Source: an uncultured Saprospiraceae bacterium
Lineage (GTDB): Bacteria > Bacteroidota > Bacteroidia > Chitinophagales > Saprospiraceae
Assembly: GCA_934699305.1 (NCBI GenBank)
Contig: CAKUWM010000119.1
Span: 1-8,165 of the forward strand
Direction: 5' to 3'
DNA: 8,165 nt
Shown here piece after piece: positions 1-7,190 of the stretch. Made by a program: the position numbers and the translations under genes. The notes beneath the pieces were generated by a model. The model did no database searches, was not told the origin of the DNA, and worked only from the letters and a program-made list of their open reading frames with translations. Numbering within the stretch: position 1 is the stretch's first letter; each line of letters begins with the position of its first letter.

Positions 1-2
1 GT

Positions 3-440
3 GTAGCGCTCTTTGTAGGAAAATCTTACTTTGACAAGTTGGGGCTCACACTACAAGCGAGGTATGAATGGGTGGATCGCATGAAAATAAATGAAAGTGT
101 CCAGCTCTTTGGAAAGCCTTCCAATTATTTTCCGGAAGCAACCGGTTATCAAAAGGTGCTTATAACGCCACAGGTAAGTTTTACTTATGACAAAGCTACC
201 GTCTTTGCAGCTGTTGACATTCCATTGTATCAATCTATGAATACCAGCGATTTTTATACACAAGTCGGAACACAATATCAGGCAACAGTCGGGATAAAAT
301 ACAGCTTCTTTGTGACTAAAAAGCTCAAGATTGACCCAAACGCATCAACAGTTTATTTCTGTCCTATGCATCCTGAAGTTGTCTCCTCCACACAAGGGCA
401 TTGTCCCAAATGTGGCATGGATCTGGAATTACAGAAATAA
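3..440 (+). CDS. Outer-membrane beta-barrel protein with C-terminal heavy-metal-binding domain (5' partial)
   Basis: The frame is open from the window edge, so only the C-terminal ~145 residues are visible; the true start lies upstream. The first ~100 residues show alternating polar/hydrophobic strands rich in aromatics (for example QVSFTYDKATVFAAVDIPLY) and end in VGIKYSFFV, which resembles the last strand of an outer-membrane barrel. After a short linker comes YFCPMHPEV, then HCPKCGMDLELQK and the stop. This CPMHPEV...CPKCGM pattern is the heavy-metal-binding domain known from CusB-like adaptors and copper P-type ATPases, with Cys, Met and His as likely ligands. A role in copper or other metal handling at the outer membrane is inferred from that domain. 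The TTG at 39 is in frame, but the reading frame and barrel-like sequence continue upstream of it, so it is unlikely to be the real start. Confidence 0.8.
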   Translation, partial: VALFVGKSYFDKLGLTLQARYEWVDRMKINESVQLFGKPSNYFPEATGYQKVLITPQVSFTYDKATVFAAVDIPLYQSMNTSDFYTQVGTQYQATVGIKYSFFVTKKLKIDPNASTVYFCPMHPEVVSSTQGHCPKCGMDLELQK

Positions 441-444
441 TTCA

Positions 445-522
445 GTAAGGAAAATGGACACTGGCAAAGTCGCTATAAGATCCGACTTTGGCCTATCCGG
501 CAATTGTTCATCTCATCCTTAC
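445..522. terminator. Nested inverted repeats between convergent genes, possible terminator
   Basis: Between the barrel gene (ends 440) and the convergent gene ending at 547 there is an 8-bp perfect hairpin, CAAAGTCG (465-472) with CGACTTTG (483-490), loop 10 nt. It is enclosed by GTAAGGA (445-451) pairing with TCCTTAC (516-522). The position suits a terminator serving one or both genes, but no clear T-run follows on the + strand, so this is only a structural candidate. Confidence 0.3.
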
Positions 523-546
523 CGGTCACATTCCTGATCCGGGATG

Positions 547-1014
547 TTATTTTTTAAGAATCTCAATTGATTTTATCGCTGCGACAGGAGATATTGTTAT
601 ATGATTATTTTCTTTTTCTATATAAAAAAAGTTGGCACTATTTGAACCAATTAAATACACTTGTTTGGTTTCATTATTCGTATTGAACGTAATTAAATGT
701 TTGTAATCTAACTTATTTTCGGCTATTCTTTCTGAAACCCTTTTCCCACTGCCTATACCAATTCCAAGAAAGAAGCATATTATACAAATCATTAATACTG
801 AAAGAAATTTATTCCCAAGATTGGTTTCGATTTCTTTTTTCGTTAATTCTACATCTTCATTTTTATAACCGACTAATCCTCGTGCCCATTTTTTATCTGT
901 GTTTTTAGAAGCATACCAAAACATTAAATAAACTACAACCAAATACAAAATTAGTGCTATAAAAATAATAGGATAGGAAGTCAAATCTGACACAGGACTT
1001 ATCAAAATATCCAT
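547..1014 (-). CDS. Small membrane protein of unknown function (surviving ORF of a disrupted gene)
   Basis: 155 codons from ATG 1014. I do not recognise a named domain. Two hydrophobic segments are clear: residues ~15-36 (IIFIALILYLVVVYLMFWYA) and ~70-88 (FLSVLMICIICFFLGIGIGSG core). A charged ~30-residue loop lies between them, and a C-terminal soluble part of ~65 residues (HLITFNTNNETKQVYLIGSN...) looks beta-rich. It is probably an inner-membrane protein with a soluble C-terminal domain. The gene is visibly more AT-rich than the nitroreductase and epimerase genes next to it. There is no Shine-Dalgarno site before this ATG, and the frame stays protein-like for 42 further codons upstream apart from one TAA. 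The original start was therefore probably 1140, and 1014 is an internal or rescue start. Confidence 0.55.
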   Translation of the reverse strand: MDILISPVSDLTSYPIIFIALILYLVVVYLMFWYASKNTDKKWARGLVGYKNEDVELTKKEIETNLGNKFLSVLMICIICFFLGIGIGSGKRVSERIAENKLDYKHLITFNTNNETKQVYLIGSNSANFFYIEKENNHITISPVAAIKSIEILKK

Positions 1015-1140
1015 TATGGTGGAATATCTTAAAATATTTATGTCTAAATAGTAGAAAAAAACACTTTCTTAAATAATCCCAAGCACCACCAGAATCAAAT
1101 ATCCAAAAGGGAGCAATCTTTCTAAATTAGCAAATCTCAT
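547..1140 (-). pseudogene. Full extent of the membrane-protein gene, broken by an in-frame TAA at codon 24
   Basis: Reading from ATG 1140 gives RFANLERLLPFGYLILVVL-GII, then TAA (1069-1071), then ESVFFYYLDINILRYSTI running in the same frame into Met 1014 and the 155-residue ORF. The stop falls in or just after a hydrophobic stretch, and the sequence on both sides reads as one protein of 197 codons. From memory, related Bacteroidota proteins have a GIIKES-like sequence at this point, so a Lys codon (AAA) changed to TAA is the simplest explanation; I could not check this. ATTAAAGAT precedes the 1140 ATG, an A-rich leader typical of the phylum. Alternatives are a sequencing error, or translation restarting at 1014. 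The first of the three membrane segments would be lost. Confidence 0.6.
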
Positions 1141-1488
1141 ATCTTTAATCGTTAGGTTATAAAATATACCCACACACTATGGAACATTTATTGGCTTCGG
1201 GATTCAACAAAGAAATCGAAGTTAAATATCCTTCTATATATTCCACAGAAAACATGAGCGTCTTACATAACGAGAATCTATCATGTTCCTATAAATGCAA
1301 AATAATCCATATTATAGCTATAAAGATAGTATAAAGAGGGTATCAAGGCAATAATTTGTCTAGTTTTTAACATAAGCCCGGCCAATAATAGATAACCTCT
1401 GCTTTCTATGGTATAAATTCATTGTTGTTAACCCACATTCATCATTTGTAAAATGTTGATTGTGTGTCATTTATACAATTCAGTTATT
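1141..1488. other. AT-rich intergenic stretch, no convincing gene
   Basis: 348 bp upstream of the disrupted membrane-protein gene and downstream of the epimerase-like gene. A 51-codon + strand ORF (1179-1334, starting MEHLLASGFNKEIEVKY) is present, but it has no family resemblance I recognise and ends in low-complexity AT-rich sequence, so I do not call it a gene. TATATTTTATAA on the - strand (around 1155-1166) could be part of a promoter for the gene starting at 1140. No clear terminator for the epimerase gene was found. Confidence 0.4.
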
Positions 1489-2637
1489 CTACTCCTGCAA
1501 CACCCGGGGCAAGACCTCTATCAACCTATCCAGATCTGCCTGCTCGTTGAATGCGTTGATAGAATAGCGGATGTAGGCTTGTCCTGCCAACATCATCACC
1601 GGAATCTGTATGCAATAATCCCGATATAGCTTGTCATGCAGTGCCATTGGGTCACTTGTCCGGATTGGCGCACTGTACATCTGAGCGATAAAGTCGTCAT
1701 TAATAGGCGCAATAGGCACACTCCCTATGACTTCATTTAAAATCGGCGCATTGGTCTGTACTAACTTCCGGCATGCTGCCGCCACATCCTTCCAGTTGTG
1801 CTCTCTCATAAATTGTATCGCAGCAGGAATAGTACAGAAAGCAGACAAATCCCGCGTTCCCTGCACTTCGTGATAGTCCAAAAATCGAGAATGGGACGGA
1901 AAGTCAGACTCATAGCCCCAACTGATGATGATAGGATCGAAAAGGTTCTGCAATTCCCGCCTGACATAAAGAAACGAAGAACCTTTGGGCGACAACATCC
2001 ATTTGTGTGAAGCGCCCGTATAGATGTCCACATCCATCCTTCTGATATCTACATCAACCTGCCCCGGACCATGTGCCCCATCCACAAATGTCATGATACC
2101 TCGTTCCCGCGCCATTCGACTTATCTCCTCCACCGGAAGCCTAAGCCCTGTTGAACTGGTAATGTGGCTAATAAAGATAATTTTAGTACGCTCGTTGACG
2201 CCTGCCATAAACTGTTGTACAACGGATTCTTTGTCTTCTATCGGAAATAGAATCTCTTGTTGCTTATAGAGGGCGCCCCGCTTTTTACAATAATACTTCC
2301 AGGCACGGTCACAAGCACCGTATTCCAGATTGGTTGTCAATACTTCGTCACCCGGATTTAGGTCTAAGCTTCGGGCGATGATATTAACCGCATACGAGGG
2401 ATTTGTCACACATACGACATCATCCGCGTCACAGTTAAGATATTCCCCCAATGCCAACCGTGCCTCCTTCAGATAATGTGGGCTATTGTCAATAATAAAG
2501 GCTACCGGCTCCTCTTCCATCTCGCGCTGAAACTTCTGATACGTCTCAAAGACCGGCTTAGGACACGCACCGAATGAACCGAAATTGAGAAACGTTACAT
2601 CATCTCTCAAGAAAAACAAAGACTTCATGTTATTCAT
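1489..2637 (-). CDS. PLP-dependent aminotransferase class V-fold enzyme, isopenicillin-N-epimerase-like
   Basis: 382 residues, the normal full length for this family. The fold type I PLP signatures are in order: an N-terminal LNFGSFGACPKPVF (17-30); the cofactor-stacking region around 78-84; VDGAHGPGQVDVD (185-197), whose Asp186 should contact the pyridine nitrogen; GASHKW (208-213) with Lys212 as the Schiff-base lysine; VQGTRD (258-263), the phosphate-contacting loop; and IRYSINAFN (356-364), whose Arg357 probably binds the substrate carboxylate. The overall pattern fits the CefD/isopenicillin-N-epimerase branch, which also contains cysteine-desulfurase-like and lyase enzymes. The actual substrate cannot be read from the sequence, and beta-lactam chemistry should not be assumed. 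It starts 30 bp after the nitroreductase stop on the same strand, so co-transcription is likely. A second in-frame Met at residue 4 could be the start instead; the difference is minor. Confidence 0.85.
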   Translation of the reverse strand: MNNMKSLFFLRDDVTFLNFGSFGACPKPVFETYQKFQREMEEEPVAFIIDNSPHYLKEARLALGEYLNCDADDVVCVTNPSYAVNIIARSLDLNPGDEVLTTNLEYGACDRAWKYYCKKRGALYKQQEILFPIEDKESVVQQFMAGVNERTKIIFISHITSSTGLRLPVEEISRMARERGIMTFVDGAHGPGQVDVDIRRMDVDIYTGASHKWMLSPKGSSFLYVRRELQNLFDPIIISWGYESDFPSHSRFLDYHEVQGTRDLSAFCTIPAAIQFMREHNWKDVAAACRKLVQTNAPILNEVIGSVPIAPINDDFIAQMYSAPIRTSDPMALHDKLYRDYCIQIPVMMLAGQAYIRYSINAFNEQADLDRLIEVLPRVLQE

Positions 2638-2667
2638 ATAAAAACCCGATTAATCCACACAAAAAAA

Positions 2668-3243
2668 CTAGTCTCGCCATCTAACCTTCTTGGCAATATC
2701 TTCGCGCTGGCTTGGTGGCAGGCTGACGTCAGAATATCCCATATAAAATAATCCGATGCAACGTTGATTATCCGGCAATTCCAGGAACGAGCCCAAGTGG
2801 AGGATGGCTCCGGGACTGGACCAATACGCTCCGACGCCATGAGCCGTAGCTGTGAGCCACATGTTTTCGACAGCAGTGGCCGTGGCAGCGACTTCCTCCC
2901 ATTCCGGTAGCAATTCCGGATGAACCTCCATGACAATCGCGATGACGGCCGATGACAAAACCGCTTTGCGCCCCATCTCTGCCATCTTGCGGTCAGAAAA
3001 CTTTTCGGGATTTGTCGTATTCCGATAAATATTCGCCATCTCAGCACCCAATTCCTCCAAAGCACGCCCCCTAAATACCACAAAGTGCCAGGGTTGAGTC
3101 AGCTTATGCGTCGGCGCATGATTGGCACTTTCTAAGATCGCCTCCAAGGTCTCTCTGCTGATTGCCCGACCGTTATAGGTCGAAGGCATGACACTCCGCC
3201 GCCGTCCAATGATATTTTTTAAAACAGTAATTTCTGAATCCAT
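2668..3243 (-). CDS. Nitroreductase family protein, YdjA-like, FMN-dependent
   Basis: 191 residues from ATG 3243, close to the ~185 residues typical of the YdjA-like branch. GRRRS (13-17) is the N-terminal FMN-phosphate motif. NHAPTHKLTQPWHFVVF (41-57) matches the YdjA segment around its APDHK..QPWHF sequence. TATAVENMWLTATAHGVGAYWSSPGA (121-146) is the central helix and loop that contributes the dimer interface and flavin site, and GLFYMGY (164-170) is the C-terminal strand. The family uses FMN and NAD(P)H to reduce nitro or quinone-like compounds; the physiological substrate is unknown. The frame is open 23 codons further up to 3312 with a hydrophobic stretch, but family alignment begins near Met 3243, which I chose as the start. 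It leads a probable two-gene unit with the PLP enzyme. Confidence 0.85.
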   Translation of the reverse strand: MDSEITVLKNIIGRRRSVMPSTYNGRAISRETLEAILESANHAPTHKLTQPWHFVVFRGRALEELGAEMANIYRNTTNPEKFSDRKMAEMGRKAVLSSAVIAIVMEVHPELLPEWEEVAATATAVENMWLTATAHGVGAYWSSPGAILHLGSFLELPDNQRCIGLFYMGYSDVSLPPSQREDIAKKVRWRD

Positions 3244-3338
3244 GTAAGAAAAGATTTCAAGATACAATAAAACAATTTCACACACAACAATCATCGTCCA
3301 ATAGAGTTGCAAAGAAATGGGCCTAACATTGCAATTTA

Positions 3339-3425
3339 GGGCGTGCCCCCGCTTTTGAGAGCGGGGTCGGGCTATCCGCTATACTCACTCCTTACGTCGC
3401 TCGTGCCGCTCCTATCCCTCACGCA
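3339..3425 (+). repeat. GC-rich structured intergenic element resembling a Bacteroidota-wide repeat
   Basis: It contrasts sharply with the AT-rich surroundings. GGGCGTGCC is followed by a perfect 7-bp hairpin, CCCCGCT (3347-3353) with AGCGGGG (3360-3366), then TCGGGCTATCCGCTATACTC, a variable middle, and CCTATCCCTCACGC. GCGTG (3341-3345) can pair with CACGC (3420-3424), closing the whole element. I recognise this arrangement (GGGCGTGCCC, hairpin, GGGGTCGGGCTATCCGCT, variable hairpin, TATCCCTCACGC) as one that recurs between genes in many Bacteroidota genomes. That recognition is from memory. It contains no gene. Whether it is a transcribed RNA or a mobile repeat is unknown to me. Confidence 0.6.
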
Positions 3426-3666
3426 TACCGTGTGCAGCAGCGGCAATGCATTGCAACTTTATTTTGAAAATAACCACAAAGTCCTGCTTAGCATTTCAAT
3501 TTTACGTCCATAAACTTGCCGAAAACAGCCTTCATCAAGAGATTATCCGATTGGGCAAGACAGCATATTAAATGGGAAAAAACACATCGAAAAAAAAATC
3601 AACTTTTCTTGTTAAGATTATACTCCTTGAGATATTAATGTGTGTAAAACCTTACTAAAACACTCT
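3426..3666. other. Intergenic stretch without a gene
   Basis: AT-rich sequence between the structured element and the tandem repeat. ATTGCAA occurs on both sides of the structured element (3329 and near 3449), but it is too short to call a target duplication. A run of A residues lies around 3590-3598. I see no coding frame, RNA gene or confident promoter here. Confidence 0.4.
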
Positions 3667-3711
3667 TTAACCTTACAAGCATTAACCTTACAATCATTAA
3701 CCAATAAAATA
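3667..3711 (+). repeat. 15-bp tandem repeat, two full copies plus a partial third
   Basis: TTAACCTTACAAGCA (3667-3681) is followed by TTAACCTTACAATCA (3682-3696), which differs at one base, and by TTAACC at 3697 where the copy degenerates. A further AACCTTAC lies at 3648-3655. The array ends 8 bp before the ATG of the signal-peptide ORF. It may be a binding site or only a local slippage product. Confidence 0.6.
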
Positions 3712-3718
3712 TTAAGTT

Positions 3719-3811
3719 ATGAAATATCAATCCTTTTATCGATTCTTATTTTTAGCTGTGCCCTTTGTGCCGGCTCAAGCCCAAAGTGGTTTAGATGCAG
3801 AGAACACCTGA
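3719..3811 (+). pseudogene. Orphan signal peptide: truncated start of a secreted-protein gene
   Basis: 30 codons from ATG 3719. MKYQSFYR is a positively charged start, FLFLAVPFVPAQAQ is a hydrophobic core ending in a likely signal-peptidase cleavage site (A-Q-A), then SGLDAENT and TGA at 3809. This is a complete export signal with almost no mature protein. The + strand +1 frame continues open from about 3795 (TPDLPIYKNVVIPNQ), so a frameshifted secreted protein is possible. The start resembles that of the large gene at 3874: both have GTTATGAAA and then TTCTTATTT. Options are a decayed gene, a duplicated 5' end, or a short leader ORF. A + strand ORF at 3640-3834 overlaps in another frame and shows no protein-like features. 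Confidence 0.45.
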
Positions 3812-3873
3812 CTTGCCAATTTATAAAAATGTAGTAATCCCCAATCAATTGTTTTTCCATTTAATTCAATGTT

Positions 3874-6800
3874 ATGAAACACCTTATTCCGTTCTTATTT
3901 ATTCTCACACTATGTTGTTCAACCATTTTCGGGCAACCCATTGTGGTCAACTCCCTGGATGACGCCAATGACGGCACATGCGATGCCAATCATTGCAGCC
4001 TTAGAGAAGCTATACTTTTGGCCAACACCTATACCCATCCTGAGATTACTTTTGAAATAACACCGAATACGCCACTGCCATGGGTCATTAGTCCTACAGC
4101 GAATCTGCCTGCCATCCATAGCACTAACTCCGACTTTAATTTCTCCATAATGGATTTATACGGATCTGAAATAACTATTAGTGGATCCCGGCTACCCGGC
4201 AAATCCCAGGAATTGGACTATGCTTTATTAATAAATACAAAAGGAAACGTATCTGTAAAAGCATTGGTTTTTAGTGATTGTAGCAGAGGAATAGTGGTCA
4301 AAAGTGTCGATACCTTGGTCATCGGAGGGGGAGTACTTCCTAAGGGAGGTAATGCAACAAATGTTTTTCTCTTCAACAAAAACGACCTCTATTTTGATGG
4401 ATTGTATAAACATGCACTGATTCAAGGAAATATTTTTGGTGCAGATCTACAATTAAACAAAGGAGTTGGCGCCGGAGAGATAGGCATAAAATGTATTAGT
4501 GGCAATTCGTTATCAGGAACGATGATTATTGGCGATGGGGGCTCACCCGATGATTATATGAGAAACTTTTTTTACGGTCACACAAATGCAAATATCGATT
4601 TCCTAAACGTCTCTAATGTGACCATAGAAGGTAATTATTTTGATATGGATAGGAGTGCTCATTCCCTTGTGCCTGCCAGCAAAAACAACATCCGCCTGAC
4701 TAAGTGTAAAAATTCAACCATTATAGACAATCACTTAGGCGCTACAGACAAGCAGATATTCCTCGATAGTTGTCATAATGTGAAGATGGAATATAACCAT
4801 CTGGGCACGATAAATTATTATCTTGATTATCCAATGAAATACGGTATCGTGCTTGACCATTGTGAGGATATTCGTATCGGTTCTACTGACTTAACGCGAG
4901 CAAATCGATTCAATGGGCACTCCGAAAGCTCTATACATAGTAGTAATAGCAGGAATATACACTTGATCTATAACGAAATTGGAATTTATAATGGTATCAA
5001 TAACTCTAATATAATAACTGGGATAATGCTGGATAACACCAATAACACCGACCTTATTGGCAATTTGTTTCTGGGATCAGTGGAGACTTGCTTACGTATC
5101 AATAATAGTGAATCCATCCGAATCTTGAAAAATGATTTCAGCGTATTTGACTATTACCCGGTTGGTAGTACAGGAATCCACATAACCGACGCCCGTGACA
5201 TCCGGATTGGCGACTCAATCCCAACGGGAAACAATATTTTTACAAGGTTGAATAAAGGGATTGAAATAGATGGCACATCAAGCCAACGTATTTTTAATTT
5301 CCAAAATTCTTTTTTCTGCAATTCGGACAAAGGCATCACCATCCTCGATTCCGCCAATCAAGGAATCAAACCTCCCAATATATTTAAAAGATCGGGTAGT
5401 GTCGTATATGGTCAAGCTCCGCCGCTATCCTTCATTCAGATATACAGTCACGAAAGCAGGTGTCCTCAATCCCCCTGCCAAGGGAAGGAGTTCCTTGGAT
5501 CTACTTATGCAGATGCTAATGGATATTGGAAGTATGATTTTAACGGTATGATGTCCGGGCCCAAAACACTTACCACCACAACTCTTCAATCCGGAACCTC
5601 TGAGTTTTCCAACTGCTTTGAGGTATCCTCCATAGTACAGATGACATTATCCAAAGCCGGAAGTGAATGCGGTACGGTCACATTGAAATGCATATTAAAT
5701 CCGTTCCCTGCCGGCGTACAGTATATGTGGTCCGGACCAAATGGATTTAATTCATCCCAACCGGAGGTCGATGCCCAATCCGAAGGATGGTATCATCTCG
5801 AAGTGGTCTATCCTAATTGGAACTATACCTTAAAAGATTCGATATTTATAATTCCTAAAGCATCTTCAACACATACCATCCACTTGACACTTTGTTCCGG
5901 TAAGTCTTTTTCCATAGAAGGTCATCTATTTAATGAGAACAACCCACAAGGTCAGTTTATTTCACAATATAAAAACGATGCAGGATGCGACTCCATTATT
6001 GTTGTAAATCTCCAATTTAACCCACCCCTCGAGATTATGATAAATCCTACTTTGTGTCCATCCGAGACCTATACGGTAGGCGACTCCACATTCTCTTATA
6101 CCCATCCGGAAGGCACTGTTGTATTGAAAGCTTTCAATCCGGATGAGTGTGATACGATCGTACGGGTAAAGATAGATTACATAATGACTCATGCTTTTAT
6201 AATAGATACTACGGTATGTAAAGGGGAGGTGTTTTCAATATATGGTCAAACTCTTACTGAATCTAATCCGGATCAGTTGATTAATTTGAACATCGTTGGA
6301 CAGTCGGGTTGCGATTCGGTTATCATGGTGCACGTAGATTTTGTCTCCCCTAAATTAATTATTAATAATGTATTGGCTACATGTTCTGATACATTAAGTG
6401 GCAGCATAATTTTGAATATTGGTGCATCCCAATATCCACCTTATACCGTTATTCTTGACAAGACGCCCATTGGTTCATTTACAGAAGCAATAAAAGAGTT
6501 AAACGGCTTAGGGGGTGGAGTTCATGAAATCGTACTTTCGGATAATATGGGATGTATATCAGACTCGATACAGGTAAATGTCCCGGAACACCCAATAAAC
6601 GAGGTGACAACACAAAACGAACTAAATCTTCCCATCGGCTTGTCTTATCAGATAATGCTTGCCACAACGCTAAGCAATCTGTCGATTACTTGGTCGCCAA
6701 ATCAGTATTTGAGCTGTTCTGATTGCTTTGAACCGATAATTACACCATATTCTGATCAAACATATCAGTACCAAATAGTTGATGAAAATGGCTGTAATCT

Positions 6801-7113
6801 ATTTGGGACAATTAAAGTACGCGTGTATGAGAAAAACCAACCAAAAATATTTGTGCCCAATGTTTTTTCACCAAATGGAGATGGCAACAACGACCTCTTG
6901 GAAGTAAGTCATTCAGATTTAATCTTACAAAGTATTCATATTTTCAATCGTTGGGGCGGTGTCGTTTATGCTTCTGACACAAATTTTAGCTGGGATGGAA
7001 CAAGTCAAAATCAGCATGTCGATGTTGGCGCTTATGTCTATCTCGTTACATATAAACTACCGGGCGTGGAAGAAAATAAAACTTTAAAAGGTGTAGTATG
7101 CGTGATTAAATAA
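3874..7113 (+). CDS. Secreted CSLREA / right-handed beta-helix protein with T9SS type B sorting domain
   Basis: 1,079 residues. Signal peptide at 1-20 (MKHLIPFLFILTLCCSTIFG). CSLREAILLAN (41-51) is the CSLREA motif found near the N-terminus of many secreted beta-helix proteins. Residues ~95-495 are NosD-like right-handed beta-helix turns, with recurring N-x-I/L and G-N-x-F/L patterns (IEGNYF 251-256, LIGNLFL 394-400, GNNIF 452-456). Residues ~497-585 form an Ig-like domain with QIYS...GSTYADANGYW and TSEFS; a second Ig-like stretch spans ~590-660. Residues 666-827 are three 54-residue repeats. Residues ~828-985 hold SprB-like strands. The C-terminus (992-1079) is the gliding-motility-associated sorting domain: FVPNVFSPNGDGNNDLLEV, FNRWGGVVY, SWDG, GAYVYLV. 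It is probably exported by Sec, then T9SS, to the cell surface or medium. Beta-helices often bind or cleave polysaccharide, but I see no catalytic site, so an adhesin or structural role is equally possible. It appears to stand alone transcriptionally. Confidence 0.9.
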   Translation: MKHLIPFLFILTLCCSTIFGQPIVVNSLDDANDGTCDANHCSLREAILLANTYTHPEITFEITPNTPLPWVISPTANLPAIHSTNSDFNFSIMDLYGSEITISGSRLPGKSQELDYALLINTKGNVSVKALVFSDCSRGIVVKSVDTLVIGGGVLPKGGNATNVFLFNKNDLYFDGLYKHALIQGNIFGADLQLNKGVGAGEIGIKCISGNSLSGTMIIGDGGSPDDYMRNFFYGHTNANIDFLNVSNVTIEGNYFDMDRSAHSLVPASKNNIRLTKCKNSTIIDNHLGATDKQIFLDSCHNVKMEYNHLGTINYYLDYPMKYGIVLDHCEDIRIGSTDLTRANRFNGHSESSIHSSNSRNIHLIYNEIGIYNGINNSNIITGIMLDNTNNTDLIGNLFLGSVETCLRINNSESIRILKNDFSVFDYYPVGSTGIHITDARDIRIGDSIPTGNNIFTRLNKGIEIDGTSSQRIFNFQNSFFCNSDKGITILDSANQGIKPPNIFKRSGSVVYGQAPPLSFIQIYSHESRCPQSPCQGKEFLGSTYADANGYWKYDFNGMMSGPKTLTTTTLQSGTSEFSNCFEVSSIVQMTLSKAGSECGTVTLKCILNPFPAGVQYMWSGPNGFNSSQPEVDAQSEGWYHLEVVYPNWNYTLKDSIFIIPKASSTHTIHLTLCSGKSFSIEGHLFNENNPQGQFISQYKNDAGCDSIIVVNLQFNPPLEIMINPTLCPSETYTVGDSTFSYTHPEGTVVLKAFNPDECDTIVRVKIDYIMTHAFIIDTTVCKGEVFSIYGQTLTESNPDQLINLNIVGQSGCDSVIMVHVDFVSPKLIINNVLATCSDTLSGSIILNIGASQYPPYTVILDKTPIGSFTEAIKELNGLGGGVHEIVLSDNMGCISDSIQVNVPEHPINEVTTQNELNLPIGLSYQIMLATTLSNLSITWSPNQYLSCSDCFEPIITPYSDQTYQYQIVDENGCNLFGTIKVRVYEKNQPKIFVPNVFSPNGDGNNDLLEVSHSDLILQSIHIFNRWGGVVYASDTNFSWDGTSQNQHVDVGAYVYLVTYKLPGVEENKTLKGVVCVIK
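5869..6354 (+). repeat. Three tandem 54-residue Cys repeats within the T9SS protein
   Basis: Units cover residues 666-719, 720-773 and 774-827. The first Cys is at 674, 728 and 782, the second at 705, 759 and 813: exactly 54 apart between units and 31 within each unit. The second Cys lies in CDS/CDT (GCDSI, ECDTI, GCDSV) followed by hydrophobic strand residues. Nucleotide and residue identity between units is low, so the duplication is old and spacing is what is conserved. A disulfide between the two Cys of each unit is plausible in an exported protein. Confidence 0.75.
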
Positions 7114-7190
7114 ATCCGGTCAGTTCATTGAAAGGATAGTGCTGAACATTTAAACAAAAATTCCTATGACAGGTAAAATATTGGCTTCAA

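Noticed and set aside
1179..1334. A 51-codon + strand ORF
   Set aside because: No recognised family, no leader signal, and an AT-rich end; a chance ORF in intergenic sequence is as likely.
2634..3083. A 149-codon ORF overlapping the nitroreductase
   Set aside because: Shifted reading of the nitroreductase gene, rich in Arg and Trp, with no family motifs.
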